DNA of 64,000 bases from Petrolisthes cinctipes (lineage: Eukaryota; Arthropoda; Malacostraca; Decapoda; Porcellanidae). Of this stretch, positions 10,761 to 25,328 are shown piece by piece; the stretch's first letter is position 1, and each line of letters starts with the position of its first letter. The stretch lies in NCBI GenBank assembly GCA_033782935.1, contig JAWQEG010000470.1, positions 2,480,001 through 2,544,000 of the forward strand. Reading direction: 5' to 3'. The position numbers were made by a program, and so were the translations under genes. The notes under the pieces are model-generated. The model did no database searches. It worked only from the letters and a program-made list of their open reading frames with translations, and was not told the DNA's origin.

Positions 10761-12272
10761 CATGCTAAAAATCAATATTTTGGGTGCCAAAAGTCAATAT
10801 GTGCATGCATCTTCTGTACCCGTTTATATCTTAAATTCTGGCTCAAAACACTCGAAAATTGGATATTTTTGTGTCCCAGAAGCGATCTGTACATGACTAC
10901 TCCGTGTTAGAGTATTTTCAGAATACTGGCCCAAAACATGCTAAAAATCGATATTTTGGGTGCCCAAAGTCGATATGTGCATGCATCTTCTGTACCTGTT
11001 TATATCTCAAATTAAGGCTCATAACACCCAAAAATTCAATATTTTTGGGTCCCAGAAGCAATCTGTACATGCCTACTCCTTGCTAGTATGTTTTCAAGAT
11101 ACAGACCCAAAACATGCTGAAAATCGATATTTCAGGTGCAAAAAGTCGATATGTGCATGCATCTTCAGTACCCGTTTATATTTCAAATTCAGATTCAAAC
11201 ACCCTAAAATTCAATGTTTTTGGGTCCCAAAAGCGATCTGTACATGCCTACTCTTTGCTAGATCGTTGTCAACATACAGACCCAAAACATGCTCAAAATC
11301 GATACTTTGGGTGCCCAAAGTCGATATGTGCATGCATCTTCTGTACCCGTTTATATCTCAAATTCTGGCTCAAAACACCCGAAAATTCGATATTTTTGGG
11401 GCCCAGAAGCGATCTGTACATGCCTACTCTGTGTTAGAGTATTTTAAAAATAAAGCCCCAAAACATGCTGAAAATCGATAATTTAGGTGCCCAAAGTCAA
11501 TATGTGTATGAATCTTCTGTACCCGTTTATATCTCAAATTCAGGCTCAAAAATCCCGAAAATTCGATATTTTTGGGTTCCAGAAGTAATCTGTACATGCC
11601 TACTCAGTGCTAGAATAATTTCAAAATATAGGTCCAAAACATGCTAAAAATCGATTTTTTAGGTGTCTAAAGTCGATATGTGCATGCATCTTATGTACCC
11701 GCTTATATCTCAAATTCAGGCTCAAAACACCCGAAAATTCAAAATAATTTTGTTCCCAGAAGCGATCTGTACATGCCTACTCAGTGCTGGAATGTTTTCA
11801 AAATATAGGCTCAAAACATGATAAGAATCGATATTTTAAGTGTCTAAAGTCGATATGTTCATGCATCTTCTGTACCCGTTTATATCTCAAATTCAGGCTC
11901 AAAACACTCGAAAATTCGATATTTTTGGGTCCCAGAAGCGATCTCTACATGCCTACTCCATGTTAGAGTATTTTCAAAATACAGGCCCACAACATGCTGA
12001 AAATCGATATTTTAGGTGCCCAAAGTCGATATGTGTATGCATCTTCTGTATCTGTTTATATCCCAAATTCAGGCTCAAAACACTCGAAAATTGGATATTT
12101 TTGGGTCCCAGAAGCGATCTGTACATGACTACTCCGTGTTAGAGTATTTTCAAAATACAGGCCCAAAACATGCTAAAAATCGGTATTTTGGGTTCCCAAA
12201 GTCGATATGTGCATGCATCTTCTGTACCTGTTTATATCTCAAATTAAGGCTCATAACACCCAAAAATTCAAT
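10761..12272 (+). repeat. Satellite monomers, mixed types
   Basis: About 8-9 monomers. The marker TTGGATATTTTTGTGTCCC lies at about 10,858. The stretch 10,930-11,200 matches about 15,155-15,420 and 17,620-17,880. A variant with TTGTCAACATACAG occurs near 11,265. No gene or insertion is seen. Confidence 0.85.
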
Positions 12273-13708
12273 ATTTTTGGGTCCAAGAAACAATCTGTAC
12301 ATGCCTACTCCTTGCTAGTATGTTTTCAAGATACAGACCTAAAACATGCTCAAAATCGATATTTCAGGTGCAAAAAGTCGATATGTGCATGCATCTTCAG
12401 TAAGCGTTTATATCTCAAATTAAGGTAAAAACACCCGAAAATTCAATATTTTTGGGTCCCAGAAGCGATCTGTACATGCCTACTCAGTGCTGGAATGTTT
12501 TCAAAATATAGGCTCAAAACATGCTAAAAATCTATATTTTAGGTGTCCAAAGTCGATATGTGCATGCATCTTCAGTATCCGTTTATATCTCAAATTCAGG
12601 CTCAAAACACCCGAAAATTCGATATTTTTTAGTCCCTGAAGCGATCTGTGCATGCCTACTCAGTGCTAGAATGTTTTTAAAATATAGGCTCAAAACATGC
12701 TAAAAATCGATATTTTAGGTGTCTAAAGTCGATATGTGCATGCATCTTCTGTACCCGTTTATATCTCAAATTCAGGCTCAAAACACCCGAAAATTTGATA
12801 TTTTTGGGTCCCAGAAGCGATCTGAACATGCCTACTCTGTGTTAGAGTATTTTCAAAATAAAGGCCCAAAACATGCTGAAAATCGATAATTTAGGTGCCC
12901 AAAGTCAATATGTGTATGCATCTTCTATACCCGTCTATATCTCAAATTCAGGCTCAAAACCCCCGAAAATTCGATATTTTTGGGTCCCAGAAGTAATCTG
13001 TACATGCCTACTCAGTGCTAGAATATTTTCAAAATATAGGTCCAAAACATGCTAAAAATCGATTTTTTAGGTGTCTAAAGTCGATATGTGCATGCATCTT
13101 CTGTACCCGTTTATATCTCAAATTCAGACTCAAAACACCCGAAAATTCAAAATTTTTTGTTCCCAAAAGCGATCTGTACATGCCTACTCAGTGCTGTAAA
13201 GTTTCCAAAATATAGGCTCAAAACATGATAAAAATCGATATTTTAAGTGTCTAAAGTCGATATGTACACGCATCTTCTGTACCCGTTTATATTTAAAATT
13301 CAGGCTCAAAACACCCGAAAATTCGATATTTTTGGGTACAGAAGCGATCTGTACATGCCTACTCTCTGTTAGAGTATTTTCAAAATACAGGCCCAAAACA
13401 TGCTAAAAATTGATATTTTAGGTGCACATAGTCGATATGTGTATGCATCTTCTGTATCCGTTTATATCCCAAATTCAGGCTCAAAACACCCGAAAATTCG
13501 ATATTTTTGGGTCCCAGAAGCGATCTGTACATGCCTACTTAGTTCTAGAATATTTTCAAAATATAGGCCCAAAACGTGGTAAAAATCGATACTTTGGGTG
13601 CCCAAAGTCGATATGTACATGCATCTTCTGTACCCGTTTATATCTCAAATTCAGGCTCAAAACCCCCGAAAATTCGATATTTTTGGGTCCCAGAAGCGAT
13701 CTGTACAT
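12273..13708 (+). repeat. Segmental duplication, copy 2 (partner 8,226-9,486)
   Basis: This stretch matches the partner over about 1.26 kb and includes one extra monomer with AAAATCTATATTTTAGG at about 12,530, a variant otherwise found in the 10-monomer HOR at 5,134 and 6,895. The extra monomer therefore probably came from, or shares an origin with, that HOR. Confidence 0.7.
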
Positions 13709-14285
13709 GCCTACTCCCTGTTAGAGTATTTTCAAAATACAGGCCCACAACATGCTGAAAATCGATATTTAAGGTGCAAGAAGTCGATATGTGCATGCAT
13801 CTTCAATACCGGTTTATATCTCAAATTCAGGCTCAAAACACCCGAAAATTCAATATTTTTCGGTCCCAGAAGAGATCTGTACATGCCTACTCAGTGCTGG
13901 AATGCTTTCAAAATATAGGCTCAAAAACATGATAAAAATCGATATTTTAAGTGTCTAAAGTCGATATGTTCATGTATCTTCTGTTCCCGTTTATATCTCA
14001 TATTCAGGCTCAAAACCCGCAAAATTTCAATATATTTGGGCCCAAGAAGCGATTTGTACATGCCTACACTTTGCAAGAATGTTTTCAAGATACAGACCCA
14101 AAACATGCTCAAAATCGATATTTTAGGTGCATAAAGTCAAAATGTGCATGCATCTTCAGTACCCGTTTATATCTCAAATTCAGGCTCAAAACACCCGAAA
14201 ATTCAATATTTTTGGGTCCCAGAAGTAATCTGTACATGCCTACTCAGTGCTAGAATGTTTTCAAGATTCAGACCCAAAACATACT
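13709..14285 (+). repeat. Diverged satellite monomers
   Basis: About three monomers with an unusually high number of private changes, for example CTGTTCCCG at about 13,981, CCCGCAAAATTTCAATATA at about 14,017 and CCTACACTTTGCAAG at about 14,062. They look older or less homogenised than their neighbours. Confidence 0.75.
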
Positions 14286-15160
14286 AAAAATCGATATTTT
14301 GGGTGCAAAAAGTCGATATGTGCATGCATCTTCATTACCCGTTTATATCTCAAATTCAGGCTCAAAACACCCGAAAATTCGATATTTTTGGGTCCCAGAA
14401 GCGATCTGTACATGCCTACTCAGTGCTAGAATGTTTTCAAAATATTGGCTCAAAACATACTAAAAATCGATATTTTAGGTGTCTAAAGTCGATATTTGCA
14501 TGCCTCTTCTGTACCCGTTTATATCCCAAATTCAGGCTCAAAACACCCGAAAATTCGATATTTTTGGGGCCCAGAAGCGATCTGTACATGCCTACTCTGT
14601 GTTAGAGTATTTTCAAAATACAGGCCCAAAACATGATGAAAATCGATATTTTAGGTGCCCAAAGTCAATATGTGTATGTATCTTCTGTACCCTTTTATAT
14701 CTCAAATTCAGGCTCAAAACACTCGAAAATTCGATATTTTTGGGTCCCAGAAGCAATATGAACATGTCTACTTAGTGCTAAAATATATTGAAGATATAGG
14801 CCCAAAACATGCTAAAAATCGATATTTTAGGTGCAAAAGTCGATATCTGCATGCATCTTCTGTACCCGTTTATATTTTAAAAATTCAGGCATAAAACACC
14901 CGAAAATTCGATATTTTTTTGTCCCAGAAGCGATCTGTACATGCCTACTCCGTGTTAGAGTATTTTCAAAATACAGGCCCAAAACATGCTGAAAATCGAT
15001 ATTTTAGGTGCCCAAAGTCAATATGTGAATGCATCTTCTGTACCCGTTTATATCCCAAATTCTGGCTCAAAACACCCAAAAATTCGATATTTTTTGGTCG
15101 CAGAAGCGATATGTACATGCCTACTCAGTGCTAGAATATTTTCAAAATATAGGCCCAAAA
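14286..15160 (+). repeat. Segmental copy shared with 16,925-17,459 and 10,030-10,760
   Basis: The left part matches 16,925-17,459 at +2,639 bp (15 monomers), including GATATTTGCATGCCTC and TGTGTATGTATC. The right part matches 10,030-10,760. One monomer has a 2-bp gain, TATATTTTAAAAATTCAGG, near 14,872. Confidence 0.7.
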
Positions 15161-16000
15161 CATGCTAAAAATCGATATTTTGGGTGCCCAAAGTCGATAT
15201 GTGCATGCATCTTCTGTACCTGTTTATATCACAAATTAAGGCTCATAACACCCAAAAATTCAATATTTTTGGGTCCCAGAAGCAATCTGTACATGCCTAC
15301 TCCTTGCTAGTATGTTTTCATGATACAGACATAAAAAATGCTCAAAATCGATATTTCAGGTGCAAAAAGTCGATATGTGCATGCATCTTCAGTACCCGTT
15401 TATATCTCAAATTCAGGTTCAAACACCCTAAAATTCAATATTTTTGGGTCCTAGAAGCGATCTGTACATGCCTACTCAGTGCTGGAATGTTTTCAAAATA
15501 TAGGCTCAAAACATGCTAAAAATCGATATTTTAGGTGTCCAAAGTCGATATGTGCATCCATCTTCAGTACCCGTTTATATCTCAAATTCAGGCTCAAAAC
15601 ACCCGAAAATTCGATATTTTTGGGTCCCAGAAGCGATCTGTGCATGCCTACTCAGTGCTAGAACGTTTTCAAAATATAGGCTCAAAACATGCTAAAAATC
15701 GATATTTTAGGTGTCTAAAGTAGATATGTGCATGCATCTTCTGTACCCGTTTATATCTCAAATTCAGGCTCAAAACACCCGAAAATTCAAAAATTTTCGT
15801 TCCCTGAAGCGATCTGTACATGCCTACTCAGTGCTGGAATGTTTTCAAAATATAGGCCCAAAACATTAAAAAATCGATATTTTAAGTGTCTAAATTCGAT
15901 ATGTTCATGCATCTTCTGTACCCGTTTATATTTAAAATTCAGGCTCAAAACACCTGAAAATTCGATATTTTTGGGTCCCAGAAGCGATCTGTACATGCCT
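15161..16000 (+). repeat. Segmental copy 1, displacement 2,462 bp
   Basis: This stretch matches 17,620-18,460 at 14 monomers distance. Shared marks include TGCATCCATCTTCAG at about 15,555 and 18,017, and TCTAAATTCGATATGTTC at about 15,889 and 18,351. The TGCATCCATC and AAATTCGATATG types founded here become dominant in the right half of the window. Confidence 0.7.
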
Positions 16001-16924
16001 ACTCCCTGTTAGTATATTTTCAAAATACAGGCCCAAAACATGCTGAAAATCGATATTTTAGGTGCACAAAGTCGATATGTGTATGCATCTTCTGTATCCG
16101 TTTATATCCCAAATTGATGCTCAAAACACCCGAAAATTCGATATTTTTGGGTCCCAGAAGCGATCTGTACATGCCTACTTAGTGCTAGAATATTTTCACA
16201 ATATAGGCCCAAAACGTGTTAAAAATCGATATTTTAGGTGCCCAAAGTCGATATGTGCATGCATCTTCTGTACCTGTTTATATCTCAAATTCAGGCTCAA
16301 AACACCCGAAAATTCGATATTTTTGGGTCCCAGAAGCGATCTGTACACGCCTACTCCTTGCTAGAATGTACTTAAGATACAGACCCAAAACATGCTCAAA
16401 ATCGATATTTTAGGTGCAAGAAGTCGATATGTGCATGCATCTTCAGTACCCGTTTATATCTCAAATTCAGGCTCAAAACACCCGAAAATTCAATATTTTT
16501 CGTTCCCAGAAGCGATCTGTACATGCCTACTCAGTGCTAGAATGTTTTCAAAATATAGGCTCAAAACATGATAAAAATCGATATTTTTAGTGTCTGAAGT
16601 CGATATGTTCATGCATCTTCTGTATCCGTTTATATCACCAATTCAGGCTCAAAACCCCCGAAAATTCGATATTTTTGGATCCCAGAAGCGATCTGTACAT
16701 GCCTACTCCCTGTTTGAGTATTTTCAAAATACAGGACCAAAACATGCTGAAAATCGATATGGTAGGTACACAAAGTTAATATGTGTATGCATCTTCTGTA
16801 TCCTTTTATATCCCAAATTCAGGCTAAAAATACCCGTAAATTCGATATTTTTTGGTCCCATAAGCGATCTGTACATGCCTACTCAGTGCTATAATATTTT
16901 CAAAATATAGGCCCAAAACGTGCT
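16001..16924 (+). repeat. Diverged satellite monomers
   Basis: About five monomers. The unit near 16,750-16,860 is heavily altered (GATATGGTAGGTACACAAAG, TACCCGTAAATTCG, CCCATAAGCG). No gene or insertion is seen. Confidence 0.85.
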
Positions 16925-19000
16925 AAAAATCGATATTTTGGGTGCAAAAAGTCGATATGTGCATGCATCTTCAGTACCCGTTTATATCTCAAATTCAGGC
17001 TCAAAACACCCGAAAATTCGATTTTTTTTGGTCCCAGAAGCGATCTGTACATGCCTACTCAGTGCTAGAATGTTTTCAAAATATAGGCTCAAAACATGCT
17101 AAGAATCGATATTTTAGGTGTCTAAAGTCGATATTTGCATGCCTCTTCTGTACCCGTTTATATCTCAAATTCAGGCTCAAAACACCCGAAAATTCGATAT
17201 TTTTGGGTCCCAGAAGCGATCTGTACATGCCTACTCTGTGATAGAGTATTTTCAAAATACAGGCTCAAAACATGCTGAAAATCGATATTTTAGGTGCCCA
17301 AAGTCAATATGTGTATGTATCTTCTGTATCCTTTTATATCTCAAATTCAGGCTCAAAACACCCGAAAATTCGATATTTTTGGGTCCCAGAAGCAATATGA
17401 ACATGTCTACTTAGTGCTAAAATATATTGAAGATATAGGCCCAAAACATGCTAAAAATCAATATTTTGGGTGTCAAAAGTCGATATGTGCATGCATCTTC
17501 TGTACCCGTTTATATCTTAAATTCAGGCTCAAAACACTCGAAAATTGGATATTTTTGTGTCCCAGAAGCGATCTGTACATGACTACTCCGAGTTAGAGTA
17601 TTTTCAGAATACTGGCCCAAAACATGCTAAAAATCGATATTTTGGGTGCCCAAAGTCGATATGTGCATGCATCTTCTGTACCTGTTTATATCTCAAATTA
17701 ATGCTCATAACACCCAAAAATTCAATATTTTTGGGTCCCAGAAGCAATCTGTACATGCCTACTCCTTGCTAGTATGTTTTCAAGATACAGACCCAAAACA
17801 TGCTCAAAATCGATATTTCAGGTGCAAAAAGTCGATATGTGCATGCATCTTCAGTACCCGTTTATATCTCAAATTCAGGTTCAAACACCCGAAAATTCAA
17901 TATTTTTGGGTCCCAGAAGCGATCTGTACATTCCTACTCAGTGCTGGAATGTTTTCAAAATATAGGCTCAAAACATGCTAAAAATCGATATTTTAGGTGT
18001 CCAAAGTCGATATGTGCATCCATCTTCAGTACCCGTTTATATCTAAAATTCAGGCTCAAAACACCCGAAAATTCGATATTTTTGGGTCCCAGAAGCGATC
18101 TGTGCATGTCTTTTCAGTGCTAGAATGTTTTCAAAATATAGGCTCAAAACATGCTAAAAATCGGTATTTTAGGTGTCTAAAGTAGATATGTGCATGCATC
18201 TTCTGTACCCGTTTATATCTCAAATTCAGGCTCAAAACACCCGAAAATTCAAAATTTTCCGTTCCCAGAAGCGATCTGTACATGCCTACTCAGTGCTGGA
18301 ATGTATTCAAAATATAAGCCCAAAACATTAAATAATCGATATTTTAAGTGTCTAAATTCGATATGTTCATGCATCTTCTGTACCCGTTTATATCTCAAAT
18401 TCAGGCTCAAAACACCCGAAAATTCGATATTTTTGGGTCCCAGAAGCGATCTGTACATGCCTACTTAGTACTAGAATATTTTCACAATATAGGCCCAAAA
18501 CGTGCTAAAAATCGATATTTTAGGTGCCCAAAGTCGATATGTGCATGCATCTTCTGTACCCGTTTACATCCCAAATTCAGGTTTAAAACACTCGAAAATT
18601 CGATATTTTTGGGTCCCAGAAGCGATCTGTACATGCCTACTCCTTGCTAGAATGTTTTCAAGATACAGACCCAAAACATGTTCAAAATCGATATTTTAGG
18701 TGCAAAAAGGCGATATGTGCATGCATCTTCAGTACCCGTTTATATCTCAAATTCTGGCTCAAAACACTCGTAAATTCGATATTTTTGGGTCCCAGAAGCG
18801 ATCTGTACATACCTACTCAGTGCAGGAATATTTTCAAAATATTGGCACAAAACATGCTAAAAATCGATTTTTTAGGTGTCCAAAGTCAATATGTGCAAGC
18901 ATCTTCTGTACACGTTTACATCCCAAATTCAGGTTTAAAACACTCTAAAAATCGATATTTTTGGGTTCCAGAAGCGATCTGTACATGCCTACTCAGTGCT
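16925..19000 (+). repeat. Mosaic of duplicated monomers with founder-like cassette
   Basis: 16,925-17,459 copies 14,286-14,820. 17,620-18,460 copies 15,161-16,000. 18,500-18,960 holds the first instance of a run of linked types: CGTTTACATCCC with GGTTTAAAACACTCG, then AAAAAGGCGATATG, then ATTGGCACAAAACATG, then GCAAGCATCTTCTGTACACG. This run reappears many times after 36 kb, usually with CATATTCTG in its first unit; here that unit still reads CATCTTCTG. Confidence 0.75.
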
Positions 19001-20400
19001 AGAATATTTTTAAAATGTAGGCCCAAAACATGCTCAAAATCTATATTTTGGGTGCCCAAAGTCGATATGTGCATGCATCTTCTGTATCCATTTATATCTC
19101 AAAATCAGGCTCAAAACACCCGAAAATTCGATATTTTTGGGTCCCAGAAGCGATCTGTCCATGCCTACTCAGTGCTGGAATATTTTCAAAATATAGGCTC
19201 AAAACATGCTAAAAATCGATATTTTAAGTGTCTAAATTCGATATGTGCATGCATCTAAAGTACCCGTTTATATCCCAAATTCAGGCTCAAAACACCCGAA
19301 AATCAATATTTTGGGGTCCCAGAAGCGATCTGTACATGCCTACTCAGTGCTAGAATGTTTTCAAAATATAGGCTCAAAACATGCTACAAATTGATATTTT
19401 AGGTGTCCAAAGTCGATATGTGCATGCATCTTCTGTACCCGTTTATATCTTAAATTCAGGCTCAAAACACTCGAAAATTGGATATTTTTGTGTCCCAGAA
19501 GCGATCTGTACATGACTACTCCGTGTTAGAGTATTTTCAGAATACTGGCCCAAAACATGCTAAAAATCGATATTTTGGGTGCCCAAAGTCGATATGTGCA
19601 TGCATCTTCTGTATCTGTTTATATCTCAAATTAAGGCTCATAACACCCGAAAATTCAAAATTTTCCGTTCCCTGAAGTGATCTGTACATGCCTACTCAGT
19701 GCTGGAATGTTTTCAAAATATAGGCCCAAAACATGATAATAATCGATATTTTTAGTGTCTAAAGTCGATATGTGCATGCATCTTCTGTACCCGTTTATAT
19801 CTCAAAATCAGGCTCAAAACACCCGAAAATTCGATATTTTTGGGTCCCAGAAGCGATCTGTCCATGCCTACTCAGTGCTGGAATATTTTCAAAATATAGG
19901 CTTAAAACATGGTAAAAATCGATATCTTAAGTGTCTAAAGTCGATATGTGCATGCATCTAAAGTACCCGTTTATATCCTAAATTCAGGCTCAAAACACCC
20001 GAAAATCAATATTTTGGGGTCCCAGAAGCGATCTGTGCATGCCTACTCAGTGCTAGAATGTTTCCAGAATATAGGCTTAAAACATGCTAAAAATCGATAT
20101 TTTAGGTGTCCAAAGTCGATATGTGCATGGATCTTCTGTACCCGTTTATATCTCAAATTCAGGCTCAAAAATCCCGAAAATTCAAAACTTTCCGTTCCCT
20201 GAAGCGATCTGTACATGCCTACTCAGTACTGGAATGTTTTCAAAATATAGGCCCAAAACATTAAAAAATCGATATTTTAAGTGTCTAAAGTCGATATGTT
20301 CATGCATCTTCTGTACCCGTTTATATTTAAAATTCTGTCTCAAAACACCCGAAAATTCGATATTTTTGGGTCCCAGAAGCGATCTGTACATGCCTACTCC
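19001..20400 (+). repeat. Monomers with the CATCTAAAG subfamily, part of a 12-mer pair
   Basis: Units with CATCTAAAGTACCC followed by CCCGAAAATCAATATTTTGGGG (split here as CCCGAAAATC and AATATTTTGGGG) lie at about 19,253 and 19,956. About 19,750-20,400 matches 21,860-22,510 at +2,108 bp (12 monomers). This subfamily is then absent until 46.6 kb. Confidence 0.75.
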
Positions 20401-23400
20401 CTGTTAGAGTATTTTCAAAATACAGGCCCAAAACATGCAGAAAATCGATATTTTAGGTGCACAAAGTAGATATGTGTATGCATCTTCTGTATCCGTTTAT
20501 ATCCCAAATTCAGGCTCAAAACACCCGAAAATTTGATATTTTTGGGTCCCAGAAGCGATCTGTACATGCCTACTTAGTGCTAGAATATTTTCTAAATATA
20601 GGCCCAAAACGTGTTAAAAATCGATATTTTAGGTGCCCAAAGTCGATATGTGCATGCATCTTCTGTACCTGTTTATATCTCAAATTCAGGCTCAAAACAC
20701 CCGAAAATTCGATATTTTTGGGTCCCAGAAGCGATCTGTATACGCCTACTCCTTGCTAGAATGTATTAAAGATACAGACCCAAAACATGCTCAAAATTGA
20801 TATTTTAGGTGCAAGAAGTCGATATGTGCATGCATCTTCAGTACCCGTTTATATCTCAAATTCAGGCTCAAAACACCCGAAAATTCAATATTTTTCGTTC
20901 CCAGAAGCGATCTCTACATGCCTACTCAGTGCTAGAATATTTTCAAAATATAGGCCCAAAACATGCTAAAAATCAATATTTTGGGTGCCAAAAGTCGATA
21001 TGTGCATGCATCTTCTGTACCCGTTTATATCTTAAATTCAGGCTCAAAACACTCGAAAATTGGATATTTTTGTGTCCCAGAAGCGATCTGTACATGACTA
21101 CTCCGTGTCAGAGTATTTTCAGAATACTGGCCCAAAACATGCTAAAAATCGATATTTTGGGTGCCCAAAGTCGATATGTGCATTCATCTTCTGTACCTGT
21201 TTATATCTCAAATTAAGGCTCATAACACCCAAAAATTCAATATTTTTGGGTCTCAGAAGCAATCTGTACATGCCTACTCCTTGCTAGTATGTTTTCAAGA
21301 TACAGACCCAAAACATGCTCAAAATCGATATTTCAGGTGCAAAAAGTCGATATGTGCATGCATCTTCAGTACCCATTTATATCTCAAATTCAGGTTCAAA
21401 CACCCGAAAATTCAATATTTTTGGGTCCCAGAAGCAATCTGTACATGCCTACTCAGTGCTGGAATGTTTTCAAAATATAGGCTCAAAACATGCTAAAAAT
21501 CGATATTTGAGGTGTCCAAAGTCGATATGTGCATCCATCTTCAGTACCCGTTTATATCTCAAATTCAGGCTCAAAACACCCGAAAATTCGATATTTTTGG
21601 GTCCCAGAAGCGATCTGTGCATGCCTACTCAGTGCTAGAATGTTTTCACAATATAGGCTCAAAACATGCTAAAAATAGATATTTTAGGTGCCTAAAGTAG
21701 ATATGTGCATGCATCTTCTGTACCCGTTTATATCTCAAATTCAGGCTCAAAACACCCGAAAATTCAAAATTTTCCGTTCCCTGAAGCGATCTGTACATGC
21801 CTACTCAGTGCTGGAATGTTTTCAAAATATAGGCCCAAAACATTAAAAAATCGATATTTTAAGTGTCTAAATTCGATATGTTCATGCATCTTCTGTACCC
21901 GTTTATATCTCAAATTCAGGCTCAAAACACCCTAAAATTCGATATTTTTGGGTCCCAGAAGCGATCTGTCCATGCCTACTCAGTGCTGGAATATTTTCAA
22001 AATATAGGCTTAAAACATGCTAAAAATCGATATTTTAAGTGTCTAAAGTCGATATGTGCATGCATCTAAAGTACCCGTTTATATCCCAAATTCAGGCTCA
22101 AAACACCCGAAAATCAATATTTTGGGGTCCCAGAAGCGATCTGTGCATGCCTAATCAGTGCTAGAATGTTTTCAAAATATAGGCTCAAAACATGCTAAAA
22201 ATCGATATTTTAGGTGTCCAAAGTCGATATGTGCATGGATCTTCTGTACCCGTTTATATCTCAAATTCAGGCTCAAAACACCCGAAAATTCAAAACTTTC
22301 CGTTCCCTGAAGCGATCTGTACATGCCTACTCAGTGCTGGAATGTTTTCAAAATATAGGCCCAAAACATTAAAAAATCGATATTTTAAGTGTCTAAAGTC
22401 GATATGTTCATGCATCTTCTGTACCCGTTTATATTTAAAATTCAGTCTCAAAACACCCGAAAATTCGATATTTTTGGGTCCCAGAAGCGATCTGTACATG
22501 CCTACTCCCTGTTAAAGTATTTTCAAAATACAGGCCCAAAACATGCTGAAAATCGATATTTTAGGTGCACAAAGTCGATATGTGTATGCATCTTCTGTAT
22601 CCGTTTATATGCCAAATTCAGGCTCAAATCACCCGAAAATTCGATATTTTTGGGTCCCAGAAGCGATCTGTCCATGCCTACTCAGTGCTTGAATATTTTC
22701 AAAATATAGGCTTAAAACATGCTAAAAATCGATATTTTAAGTGTCTAAAGTCGATATGTGCAAGCATCTTCTGTACACGTTTACATCCCAAATTCAGGTT
22801 TAAAACACTCTAAAAATCGATATTTTTGGGTTCCAGAAGCGATCTATACATGCCTACTCAGTGCTAGAATATTTTCAATATGTAGGCCCAAAACATGCTC
22901 AAAATCGATATTTTGGGTGCCCAAAGTCGATATGTGCATGCATCTTCTGTACAGGTTTATATCTCAAATTCATGCTCAAAACACCCGAAAATTCGATATT
23001 TTTGGGTCCCAGAAGCGATCTGTGCATGCCTACTCAGTGCTAGAATGTTTTCAAAATAAAGGCTCAAAACATGCTAAAAATCGATATTTTAGGTGTCTAA
23101 AGTAGATATGTGCATGCATCTTCTGTACCCGTTTATATCTCAAATTCAGGCTCAAAACACCCGAAAATTCAAAACTTTCCGTTCCCTGAAGCGATCTGTA
23201 CATGCCTACTCAGTGCTGGAATGTTTTCAAAATATAGGCCCAAAACAATAAAAAATCGATATTTTAGGTGTCTAAAGTAGATATGTGCATGCATCTTCTG
23301 TACCCGTTTATATCTCAAATTCAGGCTCAAAACACCCGAAAATTCAAAACTTTCCGTTCCCTGAAGCGATCTGTACATGCCTACTTAGTGCTAGAATATT

Positions 23401-25328
23401 TTCTAAATATAGGCCCAAAACGTGTTAAAAATCGATATTTTAGGTGCCCAAAGTCGATATGTGCATGCATCTTCTGTACCTGTTTATATCTCAAATTCAG
23501 GCTCAAAACACCCGAAAATTCGATATTTTTGGGTCCCAGAAGCGATCTGTATACGCCTACTCCTTGCTAGAATGTATTCAAGATACAGACCCAAAACATG
23601 CTCAAAATCGATATTTTAGGTGCAAGAAGTCGATATGTGCATGCATCTTCAGTACCCGTTTATATCTCAAATTCAGGCTCAAAACACCCGAATATTTCAA
23701 TATTTTTCGTTCCCAGAAGCGATCTCTACATGCCTACTCAGTGCTAGAATATTTTCAAAATATAGGCCCAAAACATGCTAAAAATCAATATTTTGGGTGC
23801 CAAAAGTCGATATGTGCATGCATCTTCTGTACCCGTTTATATCTTAAATTCAGGCTCAAAACACTCGAAAATTGGATATTTTTGTGTCCCAGAAGCGATC
23901 TGTACATGACTACTCCGTGTTAGAGTATTTTCAGAATACTGGCCCAAAACATGCTAAAAATCGATATTTTGGGTGCCCAAAGTCGATATGTGCATTCATC
24001 TTCTGTACCTGTTTATATCTCAAATTAAGGCTCATAACACCCAAAAATTCAATATTTTTGGGTCCCAGAAGCAATCTGTACATGCCTACTCCTTGCTAGT
24101 ATGTTTTCAAGATACAGACCCAAAACATGCTCAAAATCGATATTTCAGGTGCAAAAAGTCGATATGTGCATGCATCTTCTGTACCCATTTATATCTCAAA
24201 TTCAGGTTCAAACACCCGAAAATTCGATATTTTTGGGTCCCAGAAGCGATCTGTACATGCCTACTCCCTGTTAGAGTATTTTCAAAATACAGGCCCAAAA
24301 CATGCAGAAAATCGATATTTTAGGTGCACAAAGTAGATATGTGTATGCATCTTCTGTATCCGTTTATATCCCAAATTCAGGCTCAAAACACCTGAAAATT
24401 AAATATTTTTGGGTCCCAGAAGCGATCTGTACATGCCTACTTAGTGCTAGAATATTTTCTAAATATAGGCCCAAAACGTGTTAAAAATCGATATTTTAGG
24501 TGCCCAAAGTCGATATGTGCATGCATCCTCTGTACCTGTTTATATCTCAAATTCAGGCTCAAAACACCCGAAAATTCGATATTTTTGGGTCCCAGAAGCG
24601 ATCTGTATACGCCTACTCCTTGCTAGAATGTATTCAAGATACAGACTCAAAACATGCTCAAAATCGATATTTTAGGTGCAAGAAGTCGATATGTGCATGC
24701 ATCTTCAGTACCCGTTTATATCTCAAATTCAGGCTCAAAACACCCGAAAATTCAATATTTTTCGTTCCCAGAAGCGATCTCTACATGCCTACTCAGTGCT
24801 AGAATATTTTCAAAATATAGGCCCAAAACATGCTAAAAATCAATATTTTGGGTGCCAAAAGTCGATATGTGCATGCATCTTCTGTACCCGTTTATATCTT
24901 AAATTCAGGCTCAAAACACTCGAAAATTGGATATTTTTGTGTCCCAGAAGCGATCTGTACATGACTACTCCGTGTTAGAGTATTTTCAGAATACTGGCCC
25001 AAAACATGCTAAAAATCGATATTTTGGGTGCCCAAAGTCTATATGTGCATTCATCTTCTGTACCTGTTTATATCTCAAATTAAGGCTCATAACACCCAAA
25101 AATTCAATATTTTTGGGTCCCAGAAGCAATCTGTACATGCCTACTCCTTGCTAGTATGTTTTCAAGATACAGACCCAAAACATGCTCAAAATCGATATTT
25201 CAGGTGCAAAAAGTCGATATGTGCATGCATCTTCAGTACCCATTTATATCTCAAATTCAGGTTCAAACACCCGAAAATTCAATATTTTTGGGTCCCAGAA
25301 GCGATCTGTACATGCCTACTCAGTGCTG
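20401..25328 (+). repeat. Mosaic HOR region, displacements of 6, 12, 16, 17, 18 and 22 monomers
   Basis: About 28 monomers. The marker TTGGATATTTTTGTGTCCC lies at about 21,060, 23,872 and 24,927 (16 and 6 monomers apart). 20,400-21,460 resembles 24,300-25,330 (+3,867 bp, 22 monomers). 23,420-24,150 resembles both 24,478-25,200 (+1,055 bp) and 26,587-27,350 (+3,165 bp). This region looks like an assembly of fragments of the HORs that follow it. Confidence 0.75.

Noticed and set aside
18644..19258. Longest open reading frame (204 codons), and hundreds of 60-170-codon frames on both strands
   Set aside because: They recur with the 176-bp period. Because 176 is not a multiple of 3 the frame rotates each unit. 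The same DNA is open on both strands, and substitutions follow CpG decay and not codon position. Indels of 1, 7 and 8 bp are tolerated. Similar peptides come from different frames of the same repeat.
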